A stretch of DNA of 64,000 bases from Victivallales bacterium (lineage in GTDB: Bacteria > Verrucomicrobiota > Lentisphaeria > Oligosphaerales > Oligosphaeraceae), in assembly GCA_017554445.1 (NCBI GenBank), contig JAFZIJ010000059.1:23824-87823 (forward strand), given 5' to 3'. How positions within the stretch are numbered: position 1 is the first letter of the stretch; the number at the start of each line of letters is the position of its first letter. Below the pieces are notes generated by a model that worked only from the letters and a program-made list of their open reading frames with translations, was not told the DNA's origin and did not search any database. The position numbers and the translations under genes were made by a program. This document shows positions 52,126 to 61,009 of this stretch, in pieces.

Positions 52126-52617
52126 TTACAGCAAATGGTAATGCGGGATGATGTCTTCGTAATGACCGTCTTTCATGAGAAAACCGCCCGGAATGACGCC
52201 CAGTTGGACAAAGCCCAGACGGGCGTACAGCTTCAATGCCGCGACATTCGTCGCGACGACGGCGTTGAACTGCAAGATTTTGAATCCCAACTCTTTGGCT
52301 CGTGCCATGCAATCCTTCACAAGCAGTTCGCCGATATGCCGTCCACGGCAGGTCTTCAAGACGGCGTAACTGGCGTTGCAGATATGTCCGCAACGTCCGA
52401 TATTGTTGGGATGCAGGATGTAGAGTCCAAGAACAGCATCCGTTTCCGTATCCTTGGCGATCCCTGTAAACGACTGCCCTTCAAAAAAGGCATGGCCGCT
52501 TTCCGCGTCCAGTTCATCCGTTTGCGGAAATGCCACGCCGTCCCTCACGACGTCGTTCCAGATCGCGATGGCCTCCGCCACATCCGTTTCCGTGTATTTT
52601 TCGATTTTGACTCCCAT
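52126..52617 (-). CDS. GNAT family N-acetyltransferase
   Basis: A 163-residue acetyltransferase. The fold is seen as YTETDVAEAIAIWNDVVRDG at the start, LGLYILHPNNIGRCGHICNA (beta4), then the acetyl-CoA motif YAVLKTCRGRHIGELLVKDC (about residues 90-109), FKILQFNAVVATNVAALKLY and ARLGFVQLGVIPGGF. It acetylates an amine, substrate unknown. It is divergent from the BPL_N lipoprotein gene, with 225 bp between. The start ATG at 52617 has only a weak ribosome site. Confidence 0.9.
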   Translation of the reverse strand: MGVKIEKYTETDVAEAIAIWNDVVRDGVAFPQTDELDAESGHAFFEGQSFTGIAKDTETDAVLGLYILHPNNIGRCGHICNASYAVLKTCRGRHIGELLVKDCMARAKELGFKILQFNAVVATNVAALKLYARLGFVQLGVIPGGFLMKDGHYEDIIPHYHLL

Positions 52618-52842
52618 GATTCAATTCTTTACGTTCGATATTTAACAAATAAGCGCCAATCTCGCTAGACAGACGAGCATGCCGCACCGTGATCTGCACT
52701 TTGTTCAACAGGAAAACGAACAATAACAAAAAAACATGATAACATATCATGAATGAAATCAACTTCAAATCCGCGAAAATCTCATCAACTGCTATACATT
52801 ATTATATTTGCTTTATCAGCACACATTCATTAAGGAGAAACC

Positions 52843-54009
52843 ATGAAGACAAGATTATACGGAACTGTTTTGGGCATCGCGGCGTTGTCGCTACTGACAT
52901 CCTGCGCTTCAACAAAAAGCGTTGAAACAACTCAGCCTGCTTACGATGGACCGCAGGTGAAAGTCGGCCTGTTTCTGGACAAAGGCTGCCGTGGCAACGG
53001 CGCATGGCAGTGGGCAAGATTGCTGGCCCATTGCCCGCAACTGGATTTGACCTTTCTGGATGCCAGCGATATCCACAACGGCAAGCTGGACGGATTGCAG
53101 CTGCTACTCTGCCCCGGCGGTTCCAGCAAGGCGCAATACGACGCGATGGGCCCCGACGGCGTCCAGAAAGTGAAACAATTCATCGAAAACGGCGGCAACT
53201 ACATCGGCGTCTGCGCAGGAAGTTTCAACACCATGAACCGCGAAGGAAGAATCGGCCTTCTCCCGTATGACTATATTCCAAACGCATCCGGGCAGTTGGC
53301 AGATCTGGCGTTCGACTTCGATAAAGAAAGTGCCAAATTGCTGGATATCAAGCCTGGACGCCATATCATCCGTTATCATGGCGGCAATATCATGAAGCCG
53401 ACGGAGCCAACCGCTCCCATGGGGGAGGCGAAGATTCTGGCCGTCTTCAAAAGCTCCGTCAGCCCCTACGGCAAGGCGCCATTTAATTACATGGACACAC
53501 CGGCTGTCGTTCTGGGGCAATACGGCAAAGGAAAGGTTCTTGCAAGTAGCTGCCATCCAGAATCCTACGAATCAACCCATGACATCGCCCTGGGCTACGT
53601 GCTGGCTGTAACAGGCGTCAAGCCCGTTCCGTTCTATCCCGCAAAAATCAACCGTCCATTGCACATCGGATGGTTTTCATTGGCTTGCAGAGGGCCACGT
53701 GCCGCCCATGATTTGCTGGCGTTGGACAATGAAGCCGCTTTTGACGTGGAAATCTTCAACCTTCATGAAATCAATGATGGACGGATGCACCATTACGACG
53801 TGATTGTGATGCCCGATGGCTTGGATTCCTCCTACAAGAACTTTATGAAAAACGAATTCCAGAAGAAACAGCTTCTGGATTTTTTGGAACGCGGCGGTCA
53901 CATCGTCGCCTCCGGCAACGGCGGCAAATACTTACCTGAACATCAAAACATCCAAATTCTTCCCATTGGCGAACCATTTGCGAAAGCATTGCGTGCATTA
54001 TGTAAATAA
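52843..54009 (+). CDS. Lipoprotein with biotin-protein-ligase N-terminal (BPL_N) glutamine-amidotransferase-like domain
   Basis: A 388-residue lipoprotein; signal peptide ends in LLTSC. Residues about 35-270 form a class-I glutamine-amidotransferase-like fold of the BPL_N type: KVGLFLDKGCRGNGAWQWAR, GLQLLLCPGGSSKAQYDAM, NGGNYIGVCAGSF (with a Cys at the usual nucleophile place), VVLGQYGKGKVLASSCHPES. Residues about 275-388 look like a second, shorter Rossmann-type copy (HIGWFSLACRGPRAAHDLLA, YDVIVMPDGLDSSYKN, GHIVASGNGGKYLPE). Function unknown. AAGGAG upstream supports the start. The region before it (52618-52842) is AT-rich divergent spacer. Confidence 0.82.
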   Translation: MKTRLYGTVLGIAALSLLTSCASTKSVETTQPAYDGPQVKVGLFLDKGCRGNGAWQWARLLAHCPQLDLTFLDASDIHNGKLDGLQLLLCPGGSSKAQYDAMGPDGVQKVKQFIENGGNYIGVCAGSFNTMNREGRIGLLPYDYIPNASGQLADLAFDFDKESAKLLDIKPGRHIIRYHGGNIMKPTEPTAPMGEAKILAVFKSSVSPYGKAPFNYMDTPAVVLGQYGKGKVLASSCHPESYESTHDIALGYVLAVTGVKPVPFYPAKINRPLHIGWFSLACRGPRAAHDLLALDNEAAFDVEIFNLHEINDGRMHHYDVIVMPDGLDSSYKNFMKNEFQKKQLLDFLERGGHIVASGNGGKYLPEHQNIQILPIGEPFAKALRALCK

Positions 54010-54027
54010 GGAATCGCTTCACAAGTC

Positions 54028-54365
54028 CATAAACCATAAGTACTGCTCATACATCATTAGGACTCGGCGTTTTGAAAAGCACTACGCGCGGAAAAATGAC
54101 ATGATGTGGTAATTTTTGATCAAAATAGCTATGAGTTTCCACATGATGTCGTACTCGCCTTCGCGAAGCGCCATGAAACCGCCGAGCAGACGGAGGCCAA
54201 TCGTTTCACGGAGCTAACAGCTTAAAGCTGAAAGCTTAAGCAAATACAAATGCCTTGGCTTATTGGCCGACGTCTGCGAGGCTTTTTCAGTGTATTCAGT
54301 GTATTCTGTGGTTTGATTTTCGTGTTCTTTCGTGCTTTTCGTGGTTTCTCAAATAAAAAATTCCT
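54028..54365 (+). repeat. Structured intergenic repeat, copy 4, within the 468-bp gap before recA
   Basis: Before the element lie two CCATAAG-like units (54028-54041) and a separate 12-bp stem with one mismatch (54098-54109 with 54139-54150). The element then shows CGC-GAA-GCG (54162-54170); ACCGCCGAGC (54178-54187); a long stem GCAGACG-GA-GGCCAAT (54186-54201) with ATTGGCC-GA-CGTCTGC (54262-54277) around a 60-nt loop; GAGGCTTTTTCAGTG; ATTCTGTGGTTT; and CTTTCGTGCTTTTCGTGGTT. No gene was seen in this gap. Confidence 0.8.
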
Positions 54366-54378
54366 CTTATGATCATGG

Positions 54379-54396
54379 TGGACAAAAAACTGTCCA
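54379..54396. promoter_or_regulatory. Dyad before recA, candidate operator
   Basis: TGGACA-AAAAAC-TGTCCA is an 18-bp inverted repeat with perfect 6-bp arms, about 82 bases before the recA start. Its place suggests a LexA-type or other recA operator, but it matches no LexA box I know. It is not shared with the dyad before uvrC. Confidence 0.35.
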
Positions 54397-54477
54397 GGTC
54401 TCGGATTTATCTTAATCGCGTTGTCAATCAAGAAGAGTTCCGAAACCAATCAATCCATAACAAAAAGGACACACACC

Positions 54478-55569
54478 ATGGTCAAAGCAAACACCCTCTC
54501 CTCCGTCTCCGAAGCCCGTGATCGCAACCTCAAACTCGCCCTCGGCCAAATTGAAAAAGAATTCGGCAAAGGCTCTATCATGCGGTTGGGCGACCGCCCG
54601 CAACAGGCTGTTGATGTCATCAGTTCCGGTGCCATCGCCTTGGACATCGCATTGGGCTGCAACGGTTTTCCGCGTGGCCGCGTCATCGAAATCTATGGTC
54701 CCGAATCGTCCGGAAAGACGACCGTCTGCCTTCACGTTGTCGCAAACGCCCAGAAGGCAGGCGGTTGCTGCGCGTTCATCGATACGGAGCACGCTCTTGA
54801 TCCCAAATACGCCAAACTCATCGGTGTCGATACAGACAATCTGATTGTCTCCCAGCCGGACTGCGGCGAAGACGCCCTCAACATCGCAGAAACGCTTGTC
54901 CGCAGCGGCGGCATTGATGTGTTGGTCATCGATTCCGTCGCAGCTCTTGTTCCGCGTGCGGAAATCGAAGGCGAAATGGGAGACAGCCATGTCGGCCTGC
55001 AGGCCCGCCTGATGTCGCAAGCCCTCCGCAAACTAACCGCAATCGTCGCGAAGACAAATACTTGCATCATTTTCACGAACCAAATCCGTGAAAAGATCGG
55101 TGTGATGTTCGGCAATCCTGAAACCACCACGGGTGGTCGTGCGTTGAAATTCTACGCGTCCATCCGTCTGGACATCCGCCGCGTCGCCCCCATCAAAGGC
55201 GCCGACGGCGTCGCCGCCGGCAGCCGCGTGAAGGTGAAAGTCGTCAAAAACAAACTCGCGCCGCCTTTCATGGAATGCGAATTCGACATCATGTACGCCG
55301 AAGGCATTTCCCGCGCAGGCTCGTTGCTCGATGTCGCCATCGACATGGGCATCCTTGAAAAACGCGGCTCATGGTTCGCCATGAACGACGTCCAGATCGC
55401 ACAAGGCCGCGAGCAAACTAAGCTCGCCATTCAAAACGACTTGGAACTTCAAAAATCCATCGAAACCGAAATCAACGCGCGACGCGAAACATGCGAAATC
55501 GCCATGCCGCATGATGACGCGGAAAGCGAAGAGGATTTGGTCGAAGAAGAAGAAGCCGAATTGGCGTAA
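54478..55569 (+). CDS. recA: Recombinase RecA
   Basis: A 363-residue DNA strand-exchange protein and SOS co-protease. GPESSGKTT is Walker A (near residue 76), [20 protein letters not shown] is Walker B with loop L1, and [20 protein letters not shown] is loop L2. The acidic C-terminal tail ([18 protein letters not shown]) is usual. The frame is open upstream to a TTG at 54421, but the ATG at 54478 with AAGGA ten bases upstream is the family start. A candidate operator lies upstream. The gene ends 10 bases from the convergent DUF4091 gene. Confidence 0.97.
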   Translation: MVKANTLSSVSEARDRNLKLALGQIEKEFGKGSIMRLGDRPQQAVDVISSGAIALDIALGCNGFPRGRVIEIYGPESSGKTTVCLHVVANAQKAGGCCAFIDTEHALDPKYAKLIGVDTDNLIVSQPDCGEDALNIAETLVRSGGIDVLVIDSVAALVPRAEIEGEMGDSHVGLQARLMSQALRKLTAIVAKTNTCIIFTNQIREKIGVMFGNPETTTGGRALKFYASIRLDIRRVAPIKGADGVAAGSRVKVKVVKNKLAPPFMECEFDIMYAEGISRAGSLLDVAIDMGILEKRGSWFAMNDVQIAQGREQTKLAIQNDLELQKSIETEINARRETCEIAMPHDDAESEEDLVEEEEAELA

Positions 55570-55579
55570 ACGCTTGATG

Positions 55580-57730
55580 CTACTTCTCGCCGTCGATGAT
55601 AGCGTACAATGCACGGCGCACATCAGCGACAATTTGCGGGAAATCCGGCTCATTGACGGAAGCAAAAACCTTTTCCGCCAAATGTCGCGTCTGCGCCGCG
55701 TCAATCGTATTCGCTTGGCAAAGAAGGAGATAGTCTTCAAAACCGGCGGCCCACATGTCCCATCGTCTACTGGACAGCAATTGTCCGTTCAGACGATAGG
55801 ACATGCCGTAGTTCGGTTGTCCAAGCGGCGGACGAACTTGACAGGCATTGGCAGTCCAGAACATGATCCCCTGATCGCCGTCCAGCCACACCATCCATGG
55901 TTCGATTCGGTAGGTCTTCAGCGGAAATGTCGGCGATGAATCGCAGTTATAGACATGAAACGGAAGGCCTGTCTTGCGCAGGGCGGCCGTCTTTTCCGCA
56001 TAGGCTTCCCGCTGAGAGACTTGCGTCAACATATGCGGACACCAGTAATCGACCAATGAGGTGAACTTTTCCATTTCCGCCAAATCATGCGGCATCATGT
56101 CCGAGTAGATTTTCACCTTCGGATCAATGTCGCGGATGGCCTTGGCGGATTGATGGAACTCATCGCATAGCGTCTCGTCGTAGATATGCAACGTCCATGC
56201 GTCATAGTCGTAGCCATGTTGCTGGAAGTGTTCGACTAACTGTTTCAACCATGGCGTGAATTCAGGCTTCGTCCAACCGCCTGCATCACGTACAAACCAG
56301 ACTTCCACGAAGAAACGGCTGCTCGCTTTCAATCCAGCGGCTTCGACATTGCGGAAGATGTCCAGCAGTTGCGAAAAATCATCCAACTTGTGGAGCGTCA
56401 CATGGAATGTATTGACGCGTCGTTCGTGCAGGAATTGCAACATGCGAGGATCCCGTGCGATACCGTAATCAAACGTAAACGTCCACACGGGAAGATCATT
56501 GGGCATCCGCCAGCCGATGATTTGGAATTCATATGGAATTTCCGTCACGGGATAACTGTTATCCAACGGCGCGATGATGATTTTGCCGTTGTAAGTTCCT
56601 GGCTTCAAATCTTTGGCGGAAAAAACGACTTCAAATCCGGCCAGACTTTGGGAACTGACTTCCACGATGTCATCCCGTTGTGTTTCAACTGGACAGTCTG
56701 GCGAACGGCTGACCCAATGGAGCCGTTTGATGATAATGGCATCCGCCGTTTCGCCATCCGTTCGAATCTGGAAGGACAGAGGCAGACTGAACTGATTGGC
56801 AATCAACAGGATGGCATGATCCCGAGCATTCCGTGCGGCGACAGCCTGCCATTTCTCCGTATTGCCTGGCGGAAGAATCGTATCTGGATCGAACAATGTC
56901 ATGTCAGGTTTCATTTGGCAGACGATGAACGCCTTGGATATGCGCTCTCCAATGCTTGGCAATTCTGCAAGCGGAAGCCGTCCTTCGCACACACCATGCC
57001 AATCGTCCAAGAGTTTTTGAAATTGTGCAGCCGCATCATCCAATTTATTGTCTTTCAAACGCTGAAGATATGCTTCCGCATTCGAGAGCATGCGTTTCTG
57101 CACATCTGACGTATTCTGCGCGATGATGTCCATCGGCAGTTTGAGGCTTTCATATGGATAGGAATCGTCTTTCACAATCGACTCCTCGCCATCCGCAAGA
57201 TGCTCGAACAGAATGCGATCGACAATCAGCCACGTATTCGGGCTGTAATAATCCAGACCGACCGCCAGAGACATGAATGCATTGTCATCATGGCGTGTGT
57301 ATTCAATGCTTACCGCATGGCGGACGTACGGAACATTTGCATGGTTGCCGACAAGCCTCGGACATAAACCGCCGAAACGGACGCCTTCGGACATGCGTAC
57401 AAGACTCAATTCCGGCTTGTTCGTCGTCAACCATGCAGTCAGGCGGATTTTTCCGCCTGCGGGAATATCTTTTGCAGGCACGTCACAGATGAAATAGCCC
57501 CAACTACGTTCCGTCGTATTGACGATTACACGTGGCTTGCGCTTTCGTCCATTAACGACCGCCCCTTCCGTATCCATTATTTGCGACGTCTGGTCACCAT
57601 ATTTGACAAATTGCAGCCCCTGTGGCTCAAAATCCGTTCCATCAAATGTAAATTCACGAATCGTTTTGGCGTGTAATGTTCCCATACAAATGAGCATAAT
57701 AGCAAATATTTGGCAATAGTTTCTTTTCAT
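55580..57730 (-). CDS. Secreted DUF4091-type glycoside hydrolase-like protein
   Basis: A 716-residue exported protein with signal peptide MKRNYCQIFAIMLICMGTLHA. An N-terminal beta-sandwich (about 25-180) leads to a barrel-like C-terminal half: VWTFTFDYGIARDPRMLQFL, DAWTLHIYDETLCDEF (with a candidate catalytic acid), DYWCPHMLTQVSQRE, and LDGDQGIMFWTANAC, then LSSRRWDMWAAGFEDYLLLC, the DUF4091 ending. Proteins of this type are predicted hydrolases, not biochemically defined to my knowledge. Its ATG directly follows the stop of the heparinase-like gene, so the two are coupled. It is the last gene of the three-gene operon. Confidence 0.82.
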   Translation of the reverse strand: MKRNYCQIFAIMLICMGTLHAKTIREFTFDGTDFEPQGLQFVKYGDQTSQIMDTEGAVVNGRKRKPRVIVNTTERSWGYFICDVPAKDIPAGGKIRLTAWLTTNKPELSLVRMSEGVRFGGLCPRLVGNHANVPYVRHAVSIEYTRHDDNAFMSLAVGLDYYSPNTWLIVDRILFEHLADGEESIVKDDSYPYESLKLPMDIIAQNTSDVQKRMLSNAEAYLQRLKDNKLDDAAAQFQKLLDDWHGVCEGRLPLAELPSIGERISKAFIVCQMKPDMTLFDPDTILPPGNTEKWQAVAARNARDHAILLIANQFSLPLSFQIRTDGETADAIIIKRLHWVSRSPDCPVETQRDDIVEVSSQSLAGFEVVFSAKDLKPGTYNGKIIIAPLDNSYPVTEIPYEFQIIGWRMPNDLPVWTFTFDYGIARDPRMLQFLHERRVNTFHVTLHKLDDFSQLLDIFRNVEAAGLKASSRFFVEVWFVRDAGGWTKPEFTPWLKQLVEHFQQHGYDYDAWTLHIYDETLCDEFHQSAKAIRDIDPKVKIYSDMMPHDLAEMEKFTSLVDYWCPHMLTQVSQREAYAEKTAALRKTGLPFHVYNCDSSPTFPLKTYRIEPWMVWLDGDQGIMFWTANACQVRPPLGQPNYGMSYRLNGQLLSSRRWDMWAAGFEDYLLLCQANTIDAAQTRHLAEKVFASVNEPDFPQIVADVRRALYAIIDGEK

Positions 57731-60700
57731 TTAATACTCATTCCATTTTATAATGTTTTTTCCATCTGTATTCCGAATAAATCCACAGCCACGGCTTATG
57801 TTTTCATCGCGGCTTTCAGCAGGCGGGAAAACAATTCTATCAATCTTGTCGCCCCAATGGATTTCCACTCCAAGATAGTATCCATCATCAAGTTTCTTAA
57901 TAACCGTCGGCAACGGGCCATTGGCGTCCTGTTGCGGCACAATGACCATCAGGAAATTCGGATTCTTCACGCCTTTCACCGTATGACTCAATTTCGGATG
58001 AATGCCATTACGGCTCGTCTCAAACCATGTGATGGCGTTTTCGCCGTCCGGCGTCATCACAGGATACACCGTGACTTGCGCTTTGGAAGTGTTGGCCGTC
58101 TTGAAATCCGCCAACAGCAATGGGTTAGCGTCATCCAGACGGGCTTGTTCAGCCGTCAAAAGAACGCATCCTTCCGGTCTGTCATCCAATCCGACAGGCA
58201 GTTCCGCCGTAAATGGCATCATCATTATGCACGCCAGTTCCGCCTCCGGCTCGCGGTAACGAAGTTCCACCGTTACTTTATCGCCTTGCTTGAACGTATA
58301 TTTGCGCGGCACTCCCTCTCCGCGATCAAACACAGGCGTCCAGCAGAGCATCGGTGACTGGCTTGTGTCCCATGATGCGATCAAATCGCCATTTATGACA
58401 ACGACGAAGCTGTCGGACTTGCCTGGATCCTGTCCGCCAGCCGCTGTCAACGCGCTGAATTTGTAATCGCCGTCTTTTGGAACGGTGAAATCAAAATACG
58501 CCTTGCCTTTCTTATAATCCAGACGCGTCGTCAGTACTTTCGTGCTTTGATTGGCAGATGACAGCGTCCAATGTCCTTTCTCCTTGGTATCCAAGTGCAT
58601 ATAGCCTTGATAATGCCATTGCCATGTGAAATCATGGAGCTTGTCGTCGTTCTTACGGATGTCGTCATAAACGACTAGATACGGCGGAATATCCTTTCCG
58701 TCGCCACGAACATGGACGAACTGCCGTTCCGCAACGGCGATATTGCGGCCCGTAGGACGTTCCACCCATTGCGTAAATGACGCGTTCCAAGCCGTTTTGG
58801 CATCTGCGCGAATCCAGTCGAATTCCTTTGAATAATGGTATCCCGTGATTTCGCCGCTGCTGTTGTTGTGCCAACGGCAGGGCTGCCCTTCGCCATCAAC
58901 GAGCACGACATTGTGCGCAAAACTGCCGCCGCTCTTCATCGGAAAGCCATCGTTGCCGTAACCGCTGTCGATGAAAAAGTCCTGTCCGTAACCATAATAA
59001 GTAAACGTCGCTTTGTCGCCTTGGTCATGGCCGGCCGCATGCGGCCCGGCTTCGACGGCAAGAAACAGGCTGTTATCATCGTAACCGACACGTGATGAGA
59101 CAAGGCCGCGCCCTCTGAACAGCAACCCTTCCGGCAGAATTCGGCCTGGATCATCGATGGCTTCGCAGTCCTCATGGAACAACGTATAGGCCAACGCAGC
59201 CGCGGGAGCCAATTCCTGGACGGAATTCTCCCAATCCGTATGTTTCCATGCCCAGCCCATCAAAGCGGCCATCGCGCCGTAGCTCAACTTCCGTTCACCG
59301 GGCATCTCGCGGAAATGCTGCATGTATTGGAGGCCGTTCGACAAATCTTCCGTGACTGGATAATGTTCGCCCTCCTTCATCGGATCCTGCCGCGCCAGTT
59401 CCGCCAGACGGCCGCAAGTATAGCTATAGACGGCATTTCCGGGCAGACGGCCATGACCGCAGTCGGACAAATTGTTCCACAAGCCGCGATGCGGCAACAT
59501 CTCCGACACAATCCACGGCGCAATGATCTGCCAGTTCGTTTCCGTGAACAAATCGCCACGACCAAGTTGCCGCAGGCATTCGGCGAACTCCACGCCCGCG
59601 CCAATGCCGTAGGCCAGATAGCCCGGCCCTTCATGGCCACAGCCGTCAAAATCGAGCCCGAACGTCAGATAGTCGCGCAAATGGCGGCGAAATTCGATCA
59701 GCATGGCGGCTTCGGGCAGGCGTGTCTCACCTTCCATCGCCAATAGGCCAAGCCCTGCGCAACTTACAAGCCCCGGATCCCAATTCCAGACACGATTCAA
59801 TGGATGGCGGCCCCAGCCGTCCTTCCAACTCTTGTCGTAAATATCTGTCACCAAACCAAGTAGTGTCGCTTTCACATCATGACGTTCCTCTGGCGTCAAA
59901 AACGTCCACAGCCAGTCGTAGCCAAAAGCCAATGCGCGGACATAAAATGTTCGCGTGTAATAGAATCCGAGACTCAGCTGGGGAGATTTCACGTCCAGCG
60001 AACGCGCCATGTTCACCAAGCCTTTGGCGGCCAGACGGCTGTATTGTTCATCGCCAGTCAGCAGTCCGACGGCCGCCAAGACTTCTATTGGACGCACGGC
60101 GGGCACGAGCGCGCCTTCGAAACTGCCACGCTTCTGATGCGCCGTCAAGCCTTCCTGCGCTTCGAACGACAGGATTTTTCCAAACGGATCGTCCGCCTTG
60201 AACGACTTCAAATAGCCGTTGGCATGGCGAATCAGATTTTCATAGCCCGCCTGTGCATTCCCACCAGCCGTCGCCTTCGCCTGAATCTTCTTCAGAAAAT
60301 CGCCATGCAGAAGAAGCCGCGGATGAACACCTTCTGACGGCAAATTGCTCTCTTTCACAAGCAAATGATCGATCTGCCGTTTCGCCAATCGATCTTCCAC
60401 AGCCCTCGTCTCGTCCTTTCCAAGAAGACATAGCGAATCGAATTCGACAACGGTCTCTTCATCGACAAGACTGTTGATGCTGATTTCAATCCGATTATCC
60501 GTCGAAAGCAACGATGGTTTCACCATCGCCATGCGCGCATTACGCTCCGGCTTCAGTTCTGCGAACGGAATGTAGAATTCCATCCATTCGCCTTCCGATT
60601 CATTGAGTTCGCCTATCTCGCCACGATAATATTCCTGTTCCGCATTTTCATGCGGGAAAAGGAGATACAAAACCGCATTGCCGAACTGGCGGCTCCGATA

Positions 60701-60946
60701 ACGACCGTAGATGCCTGTGAAATCAGCATAGTTTTCCACTTGCGGCAGATTATGCTGAAACCAGCCAAACTGGAAATCTTTCGCTGTCAACGTTACCGTC
60801 AGAAGATTCTTGTCTTCTGATAATTCAGTCCTTACGTTGACTTTATGCGGCCATTTATCCACGCCCTCCACATCACCAAGCATATTCGCACGCTGCCCCA
60901 TGAGGCAAGCACATGCCATAAACAAAACCGTGAGTACTCTCTTCAT
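57731..60946 (-). CDS. Secreted heparinase II/III-like polysaccharide lyase
   Basis: A 1071-residue exported protein with a signal peptide (MKRVLTVLFMACACLMG). Residues about 20-200 look like a beta-sandwich carbohydrate-binding part. About 230-600 is a helical (alpha/alpha) toroid: GVHPRLLLHGDFLKKI, RTFYVRALAFGYDWLWTF, GHEGPGYLAYGIGAGVEF. The C-terminal half has the lyase-type beta-sheet part with AVEAGPHAAGHDQGDKATF and DSGYGNDGFP, the heparinase II/III His/Asp block. Another beta-sandwich ends it. It should cleave uronic-acid glycans by elimination; the exact polymer is unknown. GGAGGAG upstream of the ATG at 60946 supports the start. It is the middle gene of the operon. Confidence 0.87.
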   Translation of the reverse strand: MKRVLTVLFMACACLMGQRANMLGDVEGVDKWPHKVNVRTELSEDKNLLTVTLTAKDFQFGWFQHNLPQVENYADFTGIYGRYRSRQFGNAVLYLLFPHENAEQEYYRGEIGELNESEGEWMEFYIPFAELKPERNARMAMVKPSLLSTDNRIEISINSLVDEETVVEFDSLCLLGKDETRAVEDRLAKRQIDHLLVKESNLPSEGVHPRLLLHGDFLKKIQAKATAGGNAQAGYENLIRHANGYLKSFKADDPFGKILSFEAQEGLTAHQKRGSFEGALVPAVRPIEVLAAVGLLTGDEQYSRLAAKGLVNMARSLDVKSPQLSLGFYYTRTFYVRALAFGYDWLWTFLTPEERHDVKATLLGLVTDIYDKSWKDGWGRHPLNRVWNWDPGLVSCAGLGLLAMEGETRLPEAAMLIEFRRHLRDYLTFGLDFDGCGHEGPGYLAYGIGAGVEFAECLRQLGRGDLFTETNWQIIAPWIVSEMLPHRGLWNNLSDCGHGRLPGNAVYSYTCGRLAELARQDPMKEGEHYPVTEDLSNGLQYMQHFREMPGERKLSYGAMAALMGWAWKHTDWENSVQELAPAAALAYTLFHEDCEAIDDPGRILPEGLLFRGRGLVSSRVGYDDNSLFLAVEAGPHAAGHDQGDKATFTYYGYGQDFFIDSGYGNDGFPMKSGGSFAHNVVLVDGEGQPCRWHNNSSGEITGYHYSKEFDWIRADAKTAWNASFTQWVERPTGRNIAVAERQFVHVRGDGKDIPPYLVVYDDIRKNDDKLHDFTWQWHYQGYMHLDTKEKGHWTLSSANQSTKVLTTRLDYKKGKAYFDFTVPKDGDYKFSALTAAGGQDPGKSDSFVVVINGDLIASWDTSQSPMLCWTPVFDRGEGVPRKYTFKQGDKVTVELRYREPEAELACIMMMPFTAELPVGLDDRPEGCVLLTAEQARLDDANPLLLADFKTANTSKAQVTVYPVMTPDGENAITWFETSRNGIHPKLSHTVKGVKNPNFLMVIVPQQDANGPLPTVIKKLDDGYYLGVEIHWGDKIDRIVFPPAESRDENISRGCGFIRNTDGKNIIKWNEY

Positions 60947-61009
60947 GATTTGCTCCTCCACCAAGGGACAAAAACGACGAAAGGGATAACGCAATATTGA
61001 TTTTGCGCC

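Noticed and set aside
23987..54396. Shared SOS box between uvrC (23987-24000) and recA (54379-54396)
   Set aside because: The two dyads have unrelated sequences, so they give no support for a common regulator.
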